64,000 bases of DNA from SZUA-36 sp963704855 (GCA_963704855.1 CAVPHY010000024.1:186001-250000), one strand, 5' to 3'. Positions 8,077 to 18,500 are shown, counted from the first letter of the stretch. Program-made: numbers and translations. The notes: generated by a model not told the origin, from the sequence alone.

Positions 8077-10746
8077 ATGACACTGTCTCGAATTTTATCC
8101 GCGATCCTCGCTCTTATTCTTTATTCCCCGATTCAGGCCTTATCACAATGTGAGACCCCTCCGGTCGGTATGACAAACTGGTGGGACGGCGACAGTGATG
8201 CTCTCGACATTGTCGGGCCTCACAACGGAACATTGATCGGGGACACGGTGTACGTTGAGGGAAAAGTTGGTCAGGCTTACAGCTTTGATGGCGCTGGTGA
8301 TTATGTGGCCCTGCCCGTTTCGACCGACTGGGACTTTGGCACCTCAAGCTTCACCATCAACGCCTGGTTCAAGCCTCTCTCCGCAGCGGAAACTTATCGC
8401 AACATCATTCGGTACCACAGCGGCGGAGGCGGCGGAGCCTGGGGGCTTCGGACCAATTTTGGCAAGATCGAATTCTTAATCATTGACACTTTAGGCTCCG
8501 GTTTCATGAGCTCCGTAGTGACCACCGACACCTATAATGACGACAGCTGGCATTTTGTTACTGCCGTCAGGGACGGGGGGGAGCTGAGAATCTACATTGA
8601 TGGTGCGGAAGCAGCAACGGCCGTTTCTGACGGAAACAGGAACATCATCGCGTTACCTGGCGTATACCCTACCATCGGAGGAGGTGGTTTTTTCGGAGCT
8701 GAGTATTTCACCGGACTCATCGATGAGGTACAGATTTTTAGTCGGGGGCTCACCCTGGCCGAGCACCAGGATACCTATAATGCCGGCGCCGCCGGAACCT
8801 GCAAGTCGTGCGAAGCGCTGCACTCAGAGGCTATTTCCTGGTGGCGGGGCGAGAACAACGGCGCGGACGATCTTGGCACAAATGACGGTACGCTTGTCAA
8901 TGGTGTGGTCTTTGCAGATGGCAAATTCCGGCAGGCCTTCAGCCTGGATGGAACGAACGACCATGTTGTGGTGGATGATGTTTCATTTCCTTCAGGGAAC
9001 GATGCCCGAACGATAGCTTTGTGGGCAAAAACCAGTCAGCCGGGAGAGAGCTACCTGTTCAGCTATGGTTCGAATGTTCCTAACCAGAGGTTTTCGCTCG
9101 GCTTTCGCAATGGGAACCTTTATGTGGAAAACACGGGGACCGGGATGAGTGGCGATGCGATTGTCAATGATAACGAATGGCATCATTTAGCGGCTGTATG
9201 GAATGGATCAGCCTTGACCATGTACGTGGATGGTCTGTTACAGGTCTTAACTGAACCGGTTGGCCCTTTTCCTGGCACATTGAATACAATGCTCACTGGA
9301 ACTGCAAATATCGGCAGGGTAAATGGTGTTGACGGTTATTATTACAATGGCCTCATCGACGACGTAATTATTTATAGCGATGCTCTCACGGCCGAAGAAG
9401 TGGCGGATATCTATGCAGCCCAGGACACAGGCATTTGTGGGTCATGTGTAGATCAGCCTTCCGGAATGACGAGTTGGTGGGGTGGTGATGGCAATGCCGT
9501 AGACATGATTGGAAACATCGAGGGAATTCTGGTTAATGACGCGACTTACGGTGCGGGTATGGTTGGTCAGGCATTTAGTTTTGATGGCGACGGTGATTAC
9601 GTGAGCATACCGGATTCCGCAAGTCTTGATATTACCGAAGCCATAACAATTGATGCCTGGATCTTCCGGGCAGATGCGGGTTCCAACCAGGGCCTTCTGA
9701 AAAAAGGAGCTCCAGGTGCCAATGGGGTCTACTCTCTCGCACTATATCTGAACAGGTTTCATTTCCTGTTGAACTCTGCCGACCTGAATATGGGATCGAC
9801 GGCGACTATTCCGGTCGGTGTCTGGACGCATGTGGCCGCCACCTACGATGGCGCGACAGCAAAAATATATATCAACGGCGTTCTTGACGCATCACAAGCC
9901 TATCCCGGCTCGATTGAAACCGATGACAACCCACTCCGCCTGGGCCTGTACGGTACCCCCTATGGATATTTCAATGGCCAGATAGACGAGCTTGAGATTT
10001 TCAACCGCGCGTTGAGTTCGGGAGAGCTTAATGCGATTTACACAGCGGGCCGCGGAGGGAAATGCCGCAGTTGCGTTGACCGTCCTCCGGGTTTGGCTGC
10101 CTGGTGGCAGGCGGAGGGAGATGGAACCGATTTTATGGGCACAAGTGACGGCACTGTCACGGGCGCAACCTTTGCAGCCGGCAAGATTGGTCAGGCTTTC
10201 AGCTTTGACGGGAACGATGATTATGTGAGCCTCCCGCCGCAAACCGCCCTGCTACTCAATAATACCGCCGGAAGTATCGCTGTATGGGTGAAGCCATCAT
10301 CGGTCGCTGATAATGACATGATCGCTGCTTTTGGCGGTGACGGCCCCGGGAAAGGCGTGGGCGTGGGCATTTATTATGGAAATGTGCGCATCTTTCACTA
10401 CACCGGGGCCTATGACTGGCAATCGGCCATCCCGGTCGCCGCGAACGAGTGGACCTTTCTCACCTATACATGGGACGACACCACGGAGAGAATCTATAAA
10501 AACGGCGTGTTCAGCGCTAGCAGACCACGAAACTTTAGCTATGATCCTGTCAATGCCCGCATAGGCCACGGCTGGTGGGGTGATCCTGCAAATGCTTTTC
10601 CAGGCCTGATCGATGAGCTCCAGATATTTGACCGGACACTGACCGCGGCAGAAATCGTGGACGCCTATAACTCCTGCAATGCAGGTTTATGTCAGTTCAG
10701 GGATACAATATTTCAGAATGGTTTCGAGAGCCTCATCGCAGAATAA
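8077..10746 (+). CDS. Exported protein with four LamG (concanavalin A-like) modules and GFE tail
   Basis: 889 residues from the ATG at 8077, which has an AAAGGGG ribosome site; a TTG at 8050 is less likely. A signal peptide (about 1-24) is followed by four homologous units starting near residues 24, 241, 453 and 662. Each opens with a Cys-x2-Cys or lone Cys stretch and a WW-x-G-(D/E) motif, then GQAFSFDGxxDYV and an IDELxIFNRALSSGEL-type end. This is the LamG/pentraxin-like jelly roll, which usually binds glycans or mediates adhesion; no catalytic domain is seen. The chain ends TIFQNGFESLIAE, a variant of the tail shared with neighbours. Very similar repeats suggest recent internal duplication. 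Function is inferred as surface or secreted glycan binding. Confidence 0.85.
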   Translation: MTLSRILSAILALILYSPIQALSQCETPPVGMTNWWDGDSDALDIVGPHNGTLIGDTVYVEGKVGQAYSFDGAGDYVALPVSTDWDFGTSSFTINAWFKPLSAAETYRNIIRYHSGGGGGAWGLRTNFGKIEFLIIDTLGSGFMSSVVTTDTYNDDSWHFVTAVRDGGELRIYIDGAEAATAVSDGNRNIIALPGVYPTIGGGGFFGAEYFTGLIDEVQIFSRGLTLAEHQDTYNAGAAGTCKSCEALHSEAISWWRGENNGADDLGTNDGTLVNGVVFADGKFRQAFSLDGTNDHVVVDDVSFPSGNDARTIALWAKTSQPGESYLFSYGSNVPNQRFSLGFRNGNLYVENTGTGMSGDAIVNDNEWHHLAAVWNGSALTMYVDGLLQVLTEPVGPFPGTLNTMLTGTANIGRVNGVDGYYYNGLIDDVIIYSDALTAEEVADIYAAQDTGICGSCVDQPSGMTSWWGGDGNAVDMIGNIEGILVNDATYGAGMVGQAFSFDGDGDYVSIPDSASLDITEAITIDAWIFRADAGSNQGLLKKGAPGANGVYSLALYLNRFHFLLNSADLNMGSTATIPVGVWTHVAATYDGATAKIYINGVLDASQAYPGSIETDDNPLRLGLYGTPYGYFNGQIDELEIFNRALSSGELNAIYTAGRGGKCRSCVDRPPGLAAWWQAEGDGTDFMGTSDGTVTGATFAAGKIGQAFSFDGNDDYVSLPPQTALLLNNTAGSIAVWVKPSSVADNDMIAAFGGDGPGKGVGVGIYYGNVRIFHYTGAYDWQSAIPVAANEWTFLTYTWDDTTERIYKNGVFSASRPRNFSYDPVNARIGHGWWGDPANAFPGLIDELQIFDRTLTAAEIVDAYNSCNAGLCQFRDTIFQNGFESLIAE

Positions 10747-10747
10747 T

Positions 10748-10867
10748 TTAAGGCTCAATCCAAGGCTGTGAACCGAAGTTTGTGCGCACGAAGCGTGCGT
10801 ACCAAACCACAGGAGCGATCACCAGCAAAGTCATAACGCCGAGGGTCACGGCAAAGGTCTGCTTCAT
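10748..10867 (-). CDS. Small single-span membrane protein candidate (39 aa)
   Basis: An ATG at 10867 opens a 39-residue frame ending in TAA at 10748-10750. It reads as a short charged start (MKQT), a hydrophobic span (FAVTLGVMTLLVIAPVVWYA), and a positively charged tail (RFVRTNF...). The positive-inside arrangement and typical codons favour a real small membrane peptide or the remnant of a larger membrane gene. No strong ribosome site is visible. It lies antisense in the gap between two exported-protein genes. Confidence 0.35.
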   Translation of the reverse strand: MKQTFAVTLGVMTLLVIAPVVWYARFVRTNFGSQPWIEP

Positions 10868-10985
10868 ATCAAACGGCGTGCTTACACGCTCGCTTTTTAC
10901 CTGGACTGAAAAGGGCTTCCGGAGCTCCTATACTTAAATAGTGCTTACTCAGGTACGTATAACATCATCATATTATGGAACTGGT

Positions 10986-12497
10986 ATGAAGAAAAATCTG
11001 AGTTTTCTTCTTGTTGCAATAGTGCTGACAGGTTCAGCACAAGCAGCAATCTTTAATGTTACTCGCATGGACGATCCAGCACCCGATGGGTGCAATGTAG
11101 GCAACTGTTCGCTTCGCGAAGCGGTGATCGCCGCCGATCTGACCATCGCGAAAGACACTATCGTGCTGCCCGCTGGTGTTTACCTCATTGATCTTGAAGG
11201 CAGCGATTCGAGTGAAAATACCGGTGATCTGGATATCAGTAGCGACATGGAGTTCGTCGGTGCGCCGAGTACGATTGATGGCCAGAACCTTGGCCGCATT
11301 ATGGATATACGCTCCGATGCTAACGTGATATTGAGAGATCTTACACTGCGAAATGCCAATTATGCTTTTAACGGTGGTGCGCTCCAGATTGCTGATGGCA
11401 GCCTGACCCTGCATTCTGTGACATTCCAAGATAACAGCGGTGGGACTCTTGGTGGCGCTATCTACACAACCGGTGAACCCGATATTTACGTCGATGACTG
11501 TCTTTTCGAAAACAATAGCGCTGGCAGTGGTGCGGCAATTTATGCTTCCTTTGGCATCACGGTTCGAAACACTGTCTTCCAGGGTAATAACGCCAGTAAT
11601 CGCGGCACGGTCTACCTTTCGGGAATCACCAGCGATTCGCTGCTCGAGAACGTAACGTTTGACCAGAACCTCGCAACCGGGTCGGCGGGTGGGATATTGT
11701 TTCTCGGTCGCAAACTGACCATTGACGGGATGATAGCCACCGGCAACCAGTCGACAGGCAACAGTGGAGGTGTATTATTTGTGTCCGGAACCGCCCATGC
11801 AAAGCAGGTGGAGATTGTAAACGCCACGTTTGATGGTAATAAGGCCACGGACGGCGGTGCAATTTACTTCTCGAGCACAGGTGATCCACTTGATATTCAG
11901 CACAGCAGCTTTGTCGGCAACGAGGCCACCGATGACGGCGGCGCTTTATATGTGACGGGTGGAATACTGGACGTGACCAACGACACGTTTAGCGGTAACC
12001 AGGCGGTCGGTGACGGCGGCGCGATCTACACGTTTGGCAATACTGTTTTCACGATGCAGCACGCCACCCTTTCAGGGGGTAGCGCCAGTCAGGGTAGTGC
12101 CTTGTACATTAATCTAACGCTCAGTGCTCCCCCGGCAGAGTTAGCCAATAACCTGATTGATGGCAATTGTTACATCAGCGATGCTGATGACTTGACCAGC
12201 CTCGGTGGCAACATCGAAGGCACCGGAGACAGCTGTGGTCTTGATGCTGGCAGTGACCTGGTCAGCCAAAGTAACGCACAACTCGGTTTGCAACCACTGG
12301 CTGCCAACCCTGGCGGCACACCGACGCATAAATTGACTCCTGCCAGTGTTGCCCGTGGTCAGGGCGTTCCGGCGATCTGCGCGATGGTGCAGATCGATCA
12401 ACTTTACGAGATCCGCGGCAGCATGTGTAATTCCGGTGCCGACGAGTCCAACACGATCTTCAGGGACGGTTTTGAGTCTGGCACAATCAACCCCTGA
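10986..12497 (+). CDS. Exported CSLREA-domain parallel beta-helix protein with GFE tail
   Basis: 503 residues from the ATG at 10986. A signal peptide (KNLSFLLVAIVLTGSAQA) precedes a CSLREA domain (GNCSLREAVIAAD), a known N-terminal module of right-handed beta-helix proteins. The body is a series of solenoid turns with recurring GGAIY, FxxNxA and LxxVTFxxN motifs, as in pectate-lyase-like or polymorphic outer-membrane-type repeats. No lyase active site can be assigned. It ends TIFRDGFESGTINP, sharing the tail of its neighbours. Likely a secreted or surface-associated structural or adhesive protein. A GTG/ATG further upstream would add a leader without SD support. Confidence 0.85.
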   Translation: MKKNLSFLLVAIVLTGSAQAAIFNVTRMDDPAPDGCNVGNCSLREAVIAADLTIAKDTIVLPAGVYLIDLEGSDSSENTGDLDISSDMEFVGAPSTIDGQNLGRIMDIRSDANVILRDLTLRNANYAFNGGALQIADGSLTLHSVTFQDNSGGTLGGAIYTTGEPDIYVDDCLFENNSAGSGAAIYASFGITVRNTVFQGNNASNRGTVYLSGITSDSLLENVTFDQNLATGSAGGILFLGRKLTIDGMIATGNQSTGNSGGVLFVSGTAHAKQVEIVNATFDGNKATDGGAIYFSSTGDPLDIQHSSFVGNEATDDGGALYVTGGILDVTNDTFSGNQAVGDGGAIYTFGNTVFTMQHATLSGGSASQGSALYINLTLSAPPAELANNLIDGNCYISDADDLTSLGGNIEGTGDSCGLDAGSDLVSQSNAQLGLQPLAANPGGTPTHKLTPASVARGQGVPAICAMVQIDQLYEIRGSMCNSGADESNTIFRDGFESGTINP

Positions 12498-12542
12498 TTC
12501 AGCGTTTCTCTGAGATTGATTCGCCCCCGCTCTCCCTAAAAA

Positions 12543-12556
12543 ACCTTAATTAAGGT
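12543..12556. terminator. Perfect palindrome between convergent genes
   Basis: ACCTTAATTAAGGT is a perfect 14-bp palindrome preceded by an A-run. It lies between the convergent stops at 12497 and 12579 and may be part of a bidirectional 3' end. The stem has no separate loop, so terminator activity is uncertain. Confidence 0.3.
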
Positions 12557-12578
12557 GCTCAGCAAGTGTCCAGTGACG

Positions 12579-13259
12579 TCAGTCCTCGAAACTATCGTCG
12601 AAAACCTGATCCGGGCTTATCTGATCGATGATGCCAATCGCTTCAAAGATAATATTACCGGCGGCGTCGGCCTCGCGGACCACGAACACACGCAGGTCAA
12701 CCTGGTCGAACGCGGGTGGTACGGGTCGATAGCTCAGATCATTGAAGAGCGTCTCATCAAGCGACAGCAGTGAGAATTCGAACCCGACCCCGCTGTAAAG
12801 TAGTTCAGTGTCGTCTCCATCATCGGGAGTTGGGTCATTTTCGAAGGCGCCGAGCTGTAACCCGCCGATTGTCCAGGTATCAACGGTGGTGCCGGCGTTG
12901 ATCGGCGGAACCGGGTTCAACAGCGTATTGATAAAGTCGGCCTCCTCCTGATCCAGCGGCTGGTTATTTTGAATGTTGACATTGATTTCGCTGCCGGTGA
13001 TAACCGTCGGGCCCCGATTAAGCGAGTGGTTGCCGACCACCTCATAGTTCGCCTCATCAGGCTCGTTGATGGTCGAGGCGCCGCCAACATCGGGGTAGGT
13101 GAAACTGGCACTGAACCCGGTGTTGATGGTGGTTCCCGTGAATACACCGCCACTGTCTTGTGCTACTTCCAGGATATGTCCGGTGAACGATACTGCGGCT
13201 GCCCTGGCAACGTCGCAGGTGAGCAGGCTGATGACCAGACATAATGCTATTCGGCTCAT
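12579..13259 (-). CDS. Small exported protein with GFE-like tail
   Basis: 226 residues from the ATG at 13259. A signal peptide (ALCLVISLLTCDVARA) precedes a beta-rich domain beginning VSFTGHILEV and containing GFSASFTYPD. That pattern is typical of PEP-CTERM-like secreted proteins in style, but no membrane helix or PEP motif follows. It ends QVFDDSFED, a degenerate form of the F-x-[DN]-G-F-E tail found in four plus-strand neighbours. Function unknown. It is convergent with the beta-helix gene. The upstream in-frame ATG at 13298 would add 13 residues before the signal peptide and is less likely. Confidence 0.7.
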   Translation of the reverse strand: MSRIALCLVISLLTCDVARAAAVSFTGHILEVAQDSGGVFTGTTINTGFSASFTYPDVGGASTINEPDEANYEVVGNHSLNRGPTVITGSEINVNIQNNQPLDQEEADFINTLLNPVPPINAGTTVDTWTIGGLQLGAFENDPTPDDGDDTELLYSGVGFEFSLLSLDETLFNDLSYRPVPPAFDQVDLRVFVVREADAAGNIIFEAIGIIDQISPDQVFDDSFED

Positions 13260-13409
13260 TGGAATACGTCCGGTGTTTGGATTACCAGATTGAAGCATGA
13301 AATAAGTATAGAAGATACAGACGCTCCCGTCCGGTCAGACGCGTGAGCGAATTGACTTAAATACTCATGCTCAAAGCGCTTAACATAGTGCCATTCACGG
13401 GTTTCTTGG

Positions 13410-13892
13410 CTATTCTTTACCGAGTTGAACTTCCAGGACCGAGTCAATTCTGTCGTTACCTGCTATTCCCGTATCCGCCTGAAAATGCAACAAAACCGTG
13501 TTCTCCGCAGAACCAAACTCTTCAAAGCCCACGCGAGGGTGTATCAAATCCTCGAAACTGAGACCTGCCTGGTGCGCCAGCGTTTCCCATTGCAGCCTTA
13601 TTTCAGCGATAGGGGTTTCCCGGTAGCCATCGTTGGTGTATTGAAAAGCACGTATCACCACCAGGTCGGAAAACTGCATGTCCTCAACCACGATCCACTG
13701 ACCGCCGGGGGAAACGGCGACATTCACGCCCAACGATTCTTCGATCAACTGCTGAGGTTTGCCGGTGCCGGCAACGACCGTCAATCCCGACTCTTCAGAG
13801 AATGAAGTGTGAACCAGGCGAACGGGTTGAGCGCTTTCGCCGCAGCCATGCAAAAACAGGCTAAGAAGAAAAATACAAAAGGCTCTATGCAT
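13410..13892 (-). CDS. Predicted lipoprotein, coupled to the lysozyme-like gene
   Basis: 160 residues from the ATG at 13892. The N-terminus (MHRAFCIFLLSLFLHGCGES) is a lipoprotein signal with a lipobox ending at Cys17. The mature part is short, beta-rich and unrecognised. The start codon overlaps the last 8 bases of the upstream lysozyme-like gene, so the two are almost certainly co-translated. A periplasmic lipoprotein coupled to a peptidoglycan-hydrolase-like protein and near an Hcp gene could be its immunity or inhibitor protein; that is inference from arrangement. It may equally be an unrelated envelope protein. Confidence 0.7.
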   Translation of the reverse strand: MHRAFCIFLLSLFLHGCGESAQPVRLVHTSFSEESGLTVVAGTGKPQQLIEESLGVNVAVSPGGQWIVVEDMQFSDLVVIRAFQYTNDGYRETPIAEIRLQWETLAHQAGLSFEDLIHPRVGFEEFGSAENTVLLHFQADTGIAGNDRIDSVLEVQLGKE

Positions 13893-14673
13893 CGCTGGAC
13901 CGGGAATCACCCTTTAAATAGGAACCAAAAACTTTTTTCACCGCGTCTGAAGTCTTTTCTCCTGTCCAGCCATCGACTCTCAGGGATATACCAGGGAAAG
14001 TATTCAGAAAACGCTGCAAATCCTCACCGCGTTCGATGACACCGTTCGCGTATCTCAGCGGCGTTACATGGGAACTGACCTGGCTGATGAGGCCCTGGAG
14101 ATCCCCTCGTTGTTCGAGACGCTTGATAATGACGGCGGCTCCACACTGGCGTGATACTGCGGTGTCCGACCAGGTGCCATCAGCCACGTATTTACCGCTG
14201 GTGTAGTGATTGGAAAATGACCACAGGTAAGGGCTTTTTACGTGCTGATGAAATTTCCGGTAGCCCCAGCCATTGTAGGCTTCCAATTCATATAGAATTC
14301 GATCCAGGCTCCAGTCGACGACCTTATCAATTTTCCTTAATACCAAAGCGTCAACCGCGCTTTCCTGCCAGCTGAACGGTGGCTCGCCAGTGGCAGGGCG
14401 ATCGGCCGGCACATGCCGGGTTCTGGCGGTGAGCGGGTCACCGTTATGCAGGTGACAATCGAATCGAAGACTCGATTCCATGCTGTGAATGGAGCCAATA
14501 AAAAACCAGGGCGCATCCACCTTCTGGCTTACAGCCTCGTAAAGGGGTTTATTTGCAACTATTTTTTTGACGATACTGTCAACAGCATCAAATTTATTCT
14601 GTTGGATTTCCAATGCTGGATAAAGGTCCAGGTACTCAGCCTTCAAAGCCTGTGTAAGGGTTACGCGTGCCAT
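13885..14673 (-). CDS. Lysozyme-like peptidoglycan hydrolase family protein, no signal peptide
   Basis: 262 residues. The N-terminal half carries a conserved block around residues 55-95: WFFIGSIHSMESSLRF, then HLHNGDPL and a VPADRP motif. Next come SAVDAL, a YELEAYNGWGY motif and SPYLWSFSNHYTSGKYV. I associate this arrangement with phage- and bacteria-encoded lysozyme-like proteins, with the Glu of HSMES as candidate catalytic residue; that assignment is from memory of the family. No signal peptide or membrane segment is present. It overlaps a lipoprotein gene by 8 bp and diverges from the exported Hcp-like gene at 14923. A T6SS-type cell-wall effector is possible. Confidence 0.7.
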   Translation of the reverse strand: MARVTLTQALKAEYLDLYPALEIQQNKFDAVDSIVKKIVANKPLYEAVSQKVDAPWFFIGSIHSMESSLRFDCHLHNGDPLTARTRHVPADRPATGEPPFSWQESAVDALVLRKIDKVVDWSLDRILYELEAYNGWGYRKFHQHVKSPYLWSFSNHYTSGKYVADGTWSDTAVSRQCGAAVIIKRLEQRGDLQGLISQVSSHVTPLRYANGVIERGEDLQRFLNTFPGISLRVDGWTGEKTSDAVKKVFGSYLKGDSRSSDA

Positions 14674-14922
14674 TTTATTACTCCATCGGAATCAATCTAT
14701 ACCAGGCAGAAAATCCCATTCAGGGCTGTTTTCTTTTTCGTGATGTTGCTACTTAAGCATAGTTGCTAAACCAGCAAATGCTACAAAAAGGTATGACGTG
14801 CGTAATGCCCATACGCCCGGGCTTTTTCCGTACATATTATGACCTTACCTGCTGTAAATTTTTTTCAAGCTATACTGAAAGTAGGATTCCGACTACGTCC
14901 CGCAGCATGGCAGGAGAGAAAA

Positions 14923-15492
14923 GTGAGCATCATTTCATCAAAACCAACGCGTCGTTTTTTTAACCCCGTTATCATCATTCTGACGTTGGCCGTATCCGGC
15001 AGCGCCTATGCAGGCCTGGATGCCTACCTGTGGGCTACCGGTGAAATACAGGGGCAGATACAAGGAAGCGTAACCGTGGTCGGGCGTGAGGGTTCGATAC
15101 TGGTCGTGGAGTTTGCGCACAATGTCAGTCAGACCGTAGATAGTGCCTCCGGTCTGCCCAGCGGCAAACGCCAGCACCGGCCTATTCGTGTCACCAAGCC
15201 GGTGGATAAAGCCTCGCCGTTACTGGCGAATGCACAGACCAACAATGAGAAACTGACTTCGGTGCGTATCGATTTCTGGCGTCCGAAGAGCAACGGGCAG
15301 GAAGAGCAGTTTTATACTGTAGAACTGGTTAACGCCCGGATTACAAGCATCAGCCAGCACCATGGTTCCACGCCTGAACTGCTAACCACGCCAACCCAGG
15401 AAACGGTAACCCTGGTGTATGACAAGATCATTTGGACGTGGCAGGACGGCGGGATTGCCGCCGAGGATGACTGGATCGCACCGACACCTTAA
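14923..15492 (+). CDS. Hcp-family (type VI tube) protein carrying an N-terminal signal peptide
   Basis: 189 residues from a GTG at 14923 with an AGGAGA ribosome site 5 nt upstream. The mature part matches Hcp: DAYLWATGEIQGQIQGSV, HRPIRVTKPVDKASPLL, then FWRPKSNGQEEQFYTVEL and VTLVYDKIIWTW near the end. Hcp normally forms the cytoplasmic T6SS inner tube and has no export signal. Here residues 1-34 read as a signal peptide with TRRFF (twin-arginine-like) followed by VIIILTLAVSGSAYA. No sheath, baseplate or ClpV gene is in the window. The gene is 21 bp upstream of the giant protein at 15514 and probably forms an operon with it. Confidence 0.85.
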   Translation: MSIISSKPTRRFFNPVIIILTLAVSGSAYAGLDAYLWATGEIQGQIQGSVTVVGREGSILVVEFAHNVSQTVDSASGLPSGKRQHRPIRVTKPVDKASPLLANAQTNNEKLTSVRIDFWRPKSNGQEEQFYTVELVNARITSISQHHGSTPELLTTPTQETVTLVYDKIIWTWQDGGIAAEDDWIAPTP

Positions 15493-15513
15493 GCCGGAAA
15501 TGCCGGTCTTCAC

Positions 15514-18500
15514 ATGATCCGTCTCACTCAATGCCTGTGCATGGCTTTGCTGCTCGTGTCACCACTGGCACTGGCAGTGCCGGTGTATTGTACGCCGGAT
15601 GAAATCACGCTTGGTTCGCAGGCGGAGGTGGACGATTTCCAGGCCAATCATGGCCCCGGTTGCGACACCATCGTATCCCGCCTGACCATCACCGGCGCCT
15701 CGATTACCGACCTGAGCCCGCTGGCCGGCCTGACGACTATAGACTGGAACAGCTGGCTTACGATCAGCGGCACATCCGTGGTCAGCCTTGCTGGCCTGGA
15801 TGGTTTGACCAGTGTTTTCTCGGTTGATATCAGCAACAATGCGTTGCTGACTGACATCACGGCGCTGTTTTCCATCGGTACCCATACGGGTGCGCTTTTT
15901 ATCAACGGCAACACATTGTTGACCAATCTGAACGGTCTGGATAATGTGACGGAACTCCCCGTCGGCGGCCTGTTTATCGAGAATAATCCCAGCCTCACTG
16001 ACCTCGGTGGTGTGTCCAATATCACCAGCATCGGTGCGTCACTCGTGATCGGCAACAATGATGCCCTGGTCGATCTGAACGATCTGGCTGGACTGACGCA
16101 CGTACCATCCAACATGAGCATCAATAACAACGATGCGCTCACCGACATCAGCGCCCTGGGTAACCTGGTTGATTTCGATGCGGTTTTCTACCTTCGGCTC
16201 AACAGCCAGCTTACCCAGTTGGGCGACCTTTCCAACATGACCGGTCTGGATGGGCTGATCATCTGGTCCAACAATTTGCTGAATAACGTCGATGGGCTGT
16301 CTGGGCTCAAGACCGTCGCCGACACCGGCCTGGCGATCTCATACAACAATTCGTTGAGTAATCTCGATGGCCTGGCCGGCCTCGAAAGTTCAGATGCAAA
16401 TGTCGAGATCAGCAACAACCCTATGCTTGATCAGTGTTCCGCCCTGCAGAAGCTGCTGGATGCGGTGGATGATGCACAGCCGGGTCCCGGCCCCGGCGTT
16501 GCCGGTATACCGGATGTCAATGGGGACGTAACGGTTGAGAATAACGATGAGGGCTGCAACTCAGTCAGTGACATCGTCGGGGCGCCACCCCTTTCGTTGA
16601 TGGCTGGACCGTTCCACTATGGCGGGCTCGAACCGGAAAACCAGCACTTGATGCTCAAGGGTTCGAGTATCATCCAGAACTGTCTCGGTTCTGCTATCGG
16701 GGTAGCGCATGGCGGCCAGTTGTACATGGATCGCTTGCTGTATGCCTGCACCTCAGTCTTTTACAAAAGTTCCGATACACTGATCTACGATGCAGCCAAA
16801 GACAGCTGTCAGACCCTTGAAGATTTCCGGAGCTCCACGCGCCTCGACATTCACGGTACCTACCTGGCGAACCAGATAAGTGGCAGCACACTTCAACAGA
16901 ACGCCGATGTGCAATTCAAATACGATCCAAAGGCGCTGCTGCAATTCGACCCGATGACCGGCGAGGTGCGCAGTATCGAATCGATGGTGTGCGACTTCAG
17001 CACTGAAATACAGCCACCGCCGGATGTACTCGGGCAACTGGATTTCCTGAAGGCACACAACGCCGGTGCTGACGATAATTTTGGCGACAGGGTGGCGGTT
17101 TCCGGCAACACCGTGGTGGTTGGGGCCAAGGCTGAGGACGGCGGTGCAACTGTGATTGACGGTACTGACGACGACCTGGCGGCCAGCGCCGGGGCGGCGT
17201 ATGTATACGTGCGTGAGGCCGGCACCAACAACTGGGTGCAACAGGCCTACCTCAAGGCCTCTAACGGCGAAGGCGGGGACAGGTTTGGCGCCGATGTGGC
17301 TATTGACGGTGATACGATTGTGGTCGGTGCAGATAACGAGGACGGTGCAGGCAATGCCAGTACAACATCTGGAGCAGCCTACGTATTTGTCCGCAACGGC
17401 GAATCCTGGACCGAGCAGTCCATACTCCGCGCATCGGATGCTGCCAGCGGCGATTGGTTTGGTGGTGACGTGGCCATATCGGGTGACACCATCGTCGTAG
17501 GTGCCTACCGGGAAAACCAGGCATTTGTTTACACACGTTCCGGAACCACGTGGACCGAGCAGCAAATCCTGGTCGGCTCCAATACTGCATCGGGCGACAA
17601 TTTCGGCCGCGGTGTCACCATCGACGGCGACACCATCGTGGTTGGTGCATTTTTTGAGGACAGTGACGCCACCGGTGTCAACGGCTCCGAAGACAATAAC
17701 AATGCGAATAATTCAGGTGCGGCTTACGTGTTTACACGCAACACGGGGACATGGACACAACAGGCCTATGTGAAAGCTTCCAATACGGATCAGGACGATC
17801 TGTTCGGGGCGGCACTGTCCCTGTCAGGAGATACACTGGCGGTGGGCGTCTATCATGAAAGCAGCAATGCCACTGGTATTGATGGAGACCAGTCAAATAA
17901 TGGTCTGTTGGATTCAGGTGCCGCCTATATATTTGTCCGCAATGGCGAGACCTGGAGCCAACAGGCCTATGTCAAGGCTTCGAATACCGGCTTCCAGGAT
18001 AGTTTTGGCGAAGCAATTTCCCTGTCCGGTGACCTGCTGGCGGTGCCCGCCGCCCGCGAAGACAGCAATAGCGTCGATGATCAAGCCAACGGCGCGGCAA
18101 CGGATTCCGGCGCGGTGTACATATTCAGCCGTGACGGCGCCACCTGGAGCCAACTGGCCTACCTGAAGGCTTCCAACCTGCAGTCGGAAGACTGGTTTGG
18201 CCGGGACGTAAGCATTTCGGACAGCACCATGGCAGCGGGTGCTTTTTTTGAGGACAGTAGCACCGGCGGCGGCGAGGATGACAACTCTGTACTCGAATCC
18301 GGCGCTGCGTATGTGTTCAATATCACCAGCAACATCGTTGATCCCGATGTGGATGTCACGCCGCCGGTGGTCACTGCACCCGCAGATATCAGCGGATTCG
18401 AGGCAACCGGCACGTTTACACCGGTAGTCTTGGGCGAGGCGTCGGTGACCGACGACAGCGGCGAAATCCTGACGGCTGTAGCCGATTTTACCGGTCCTTT

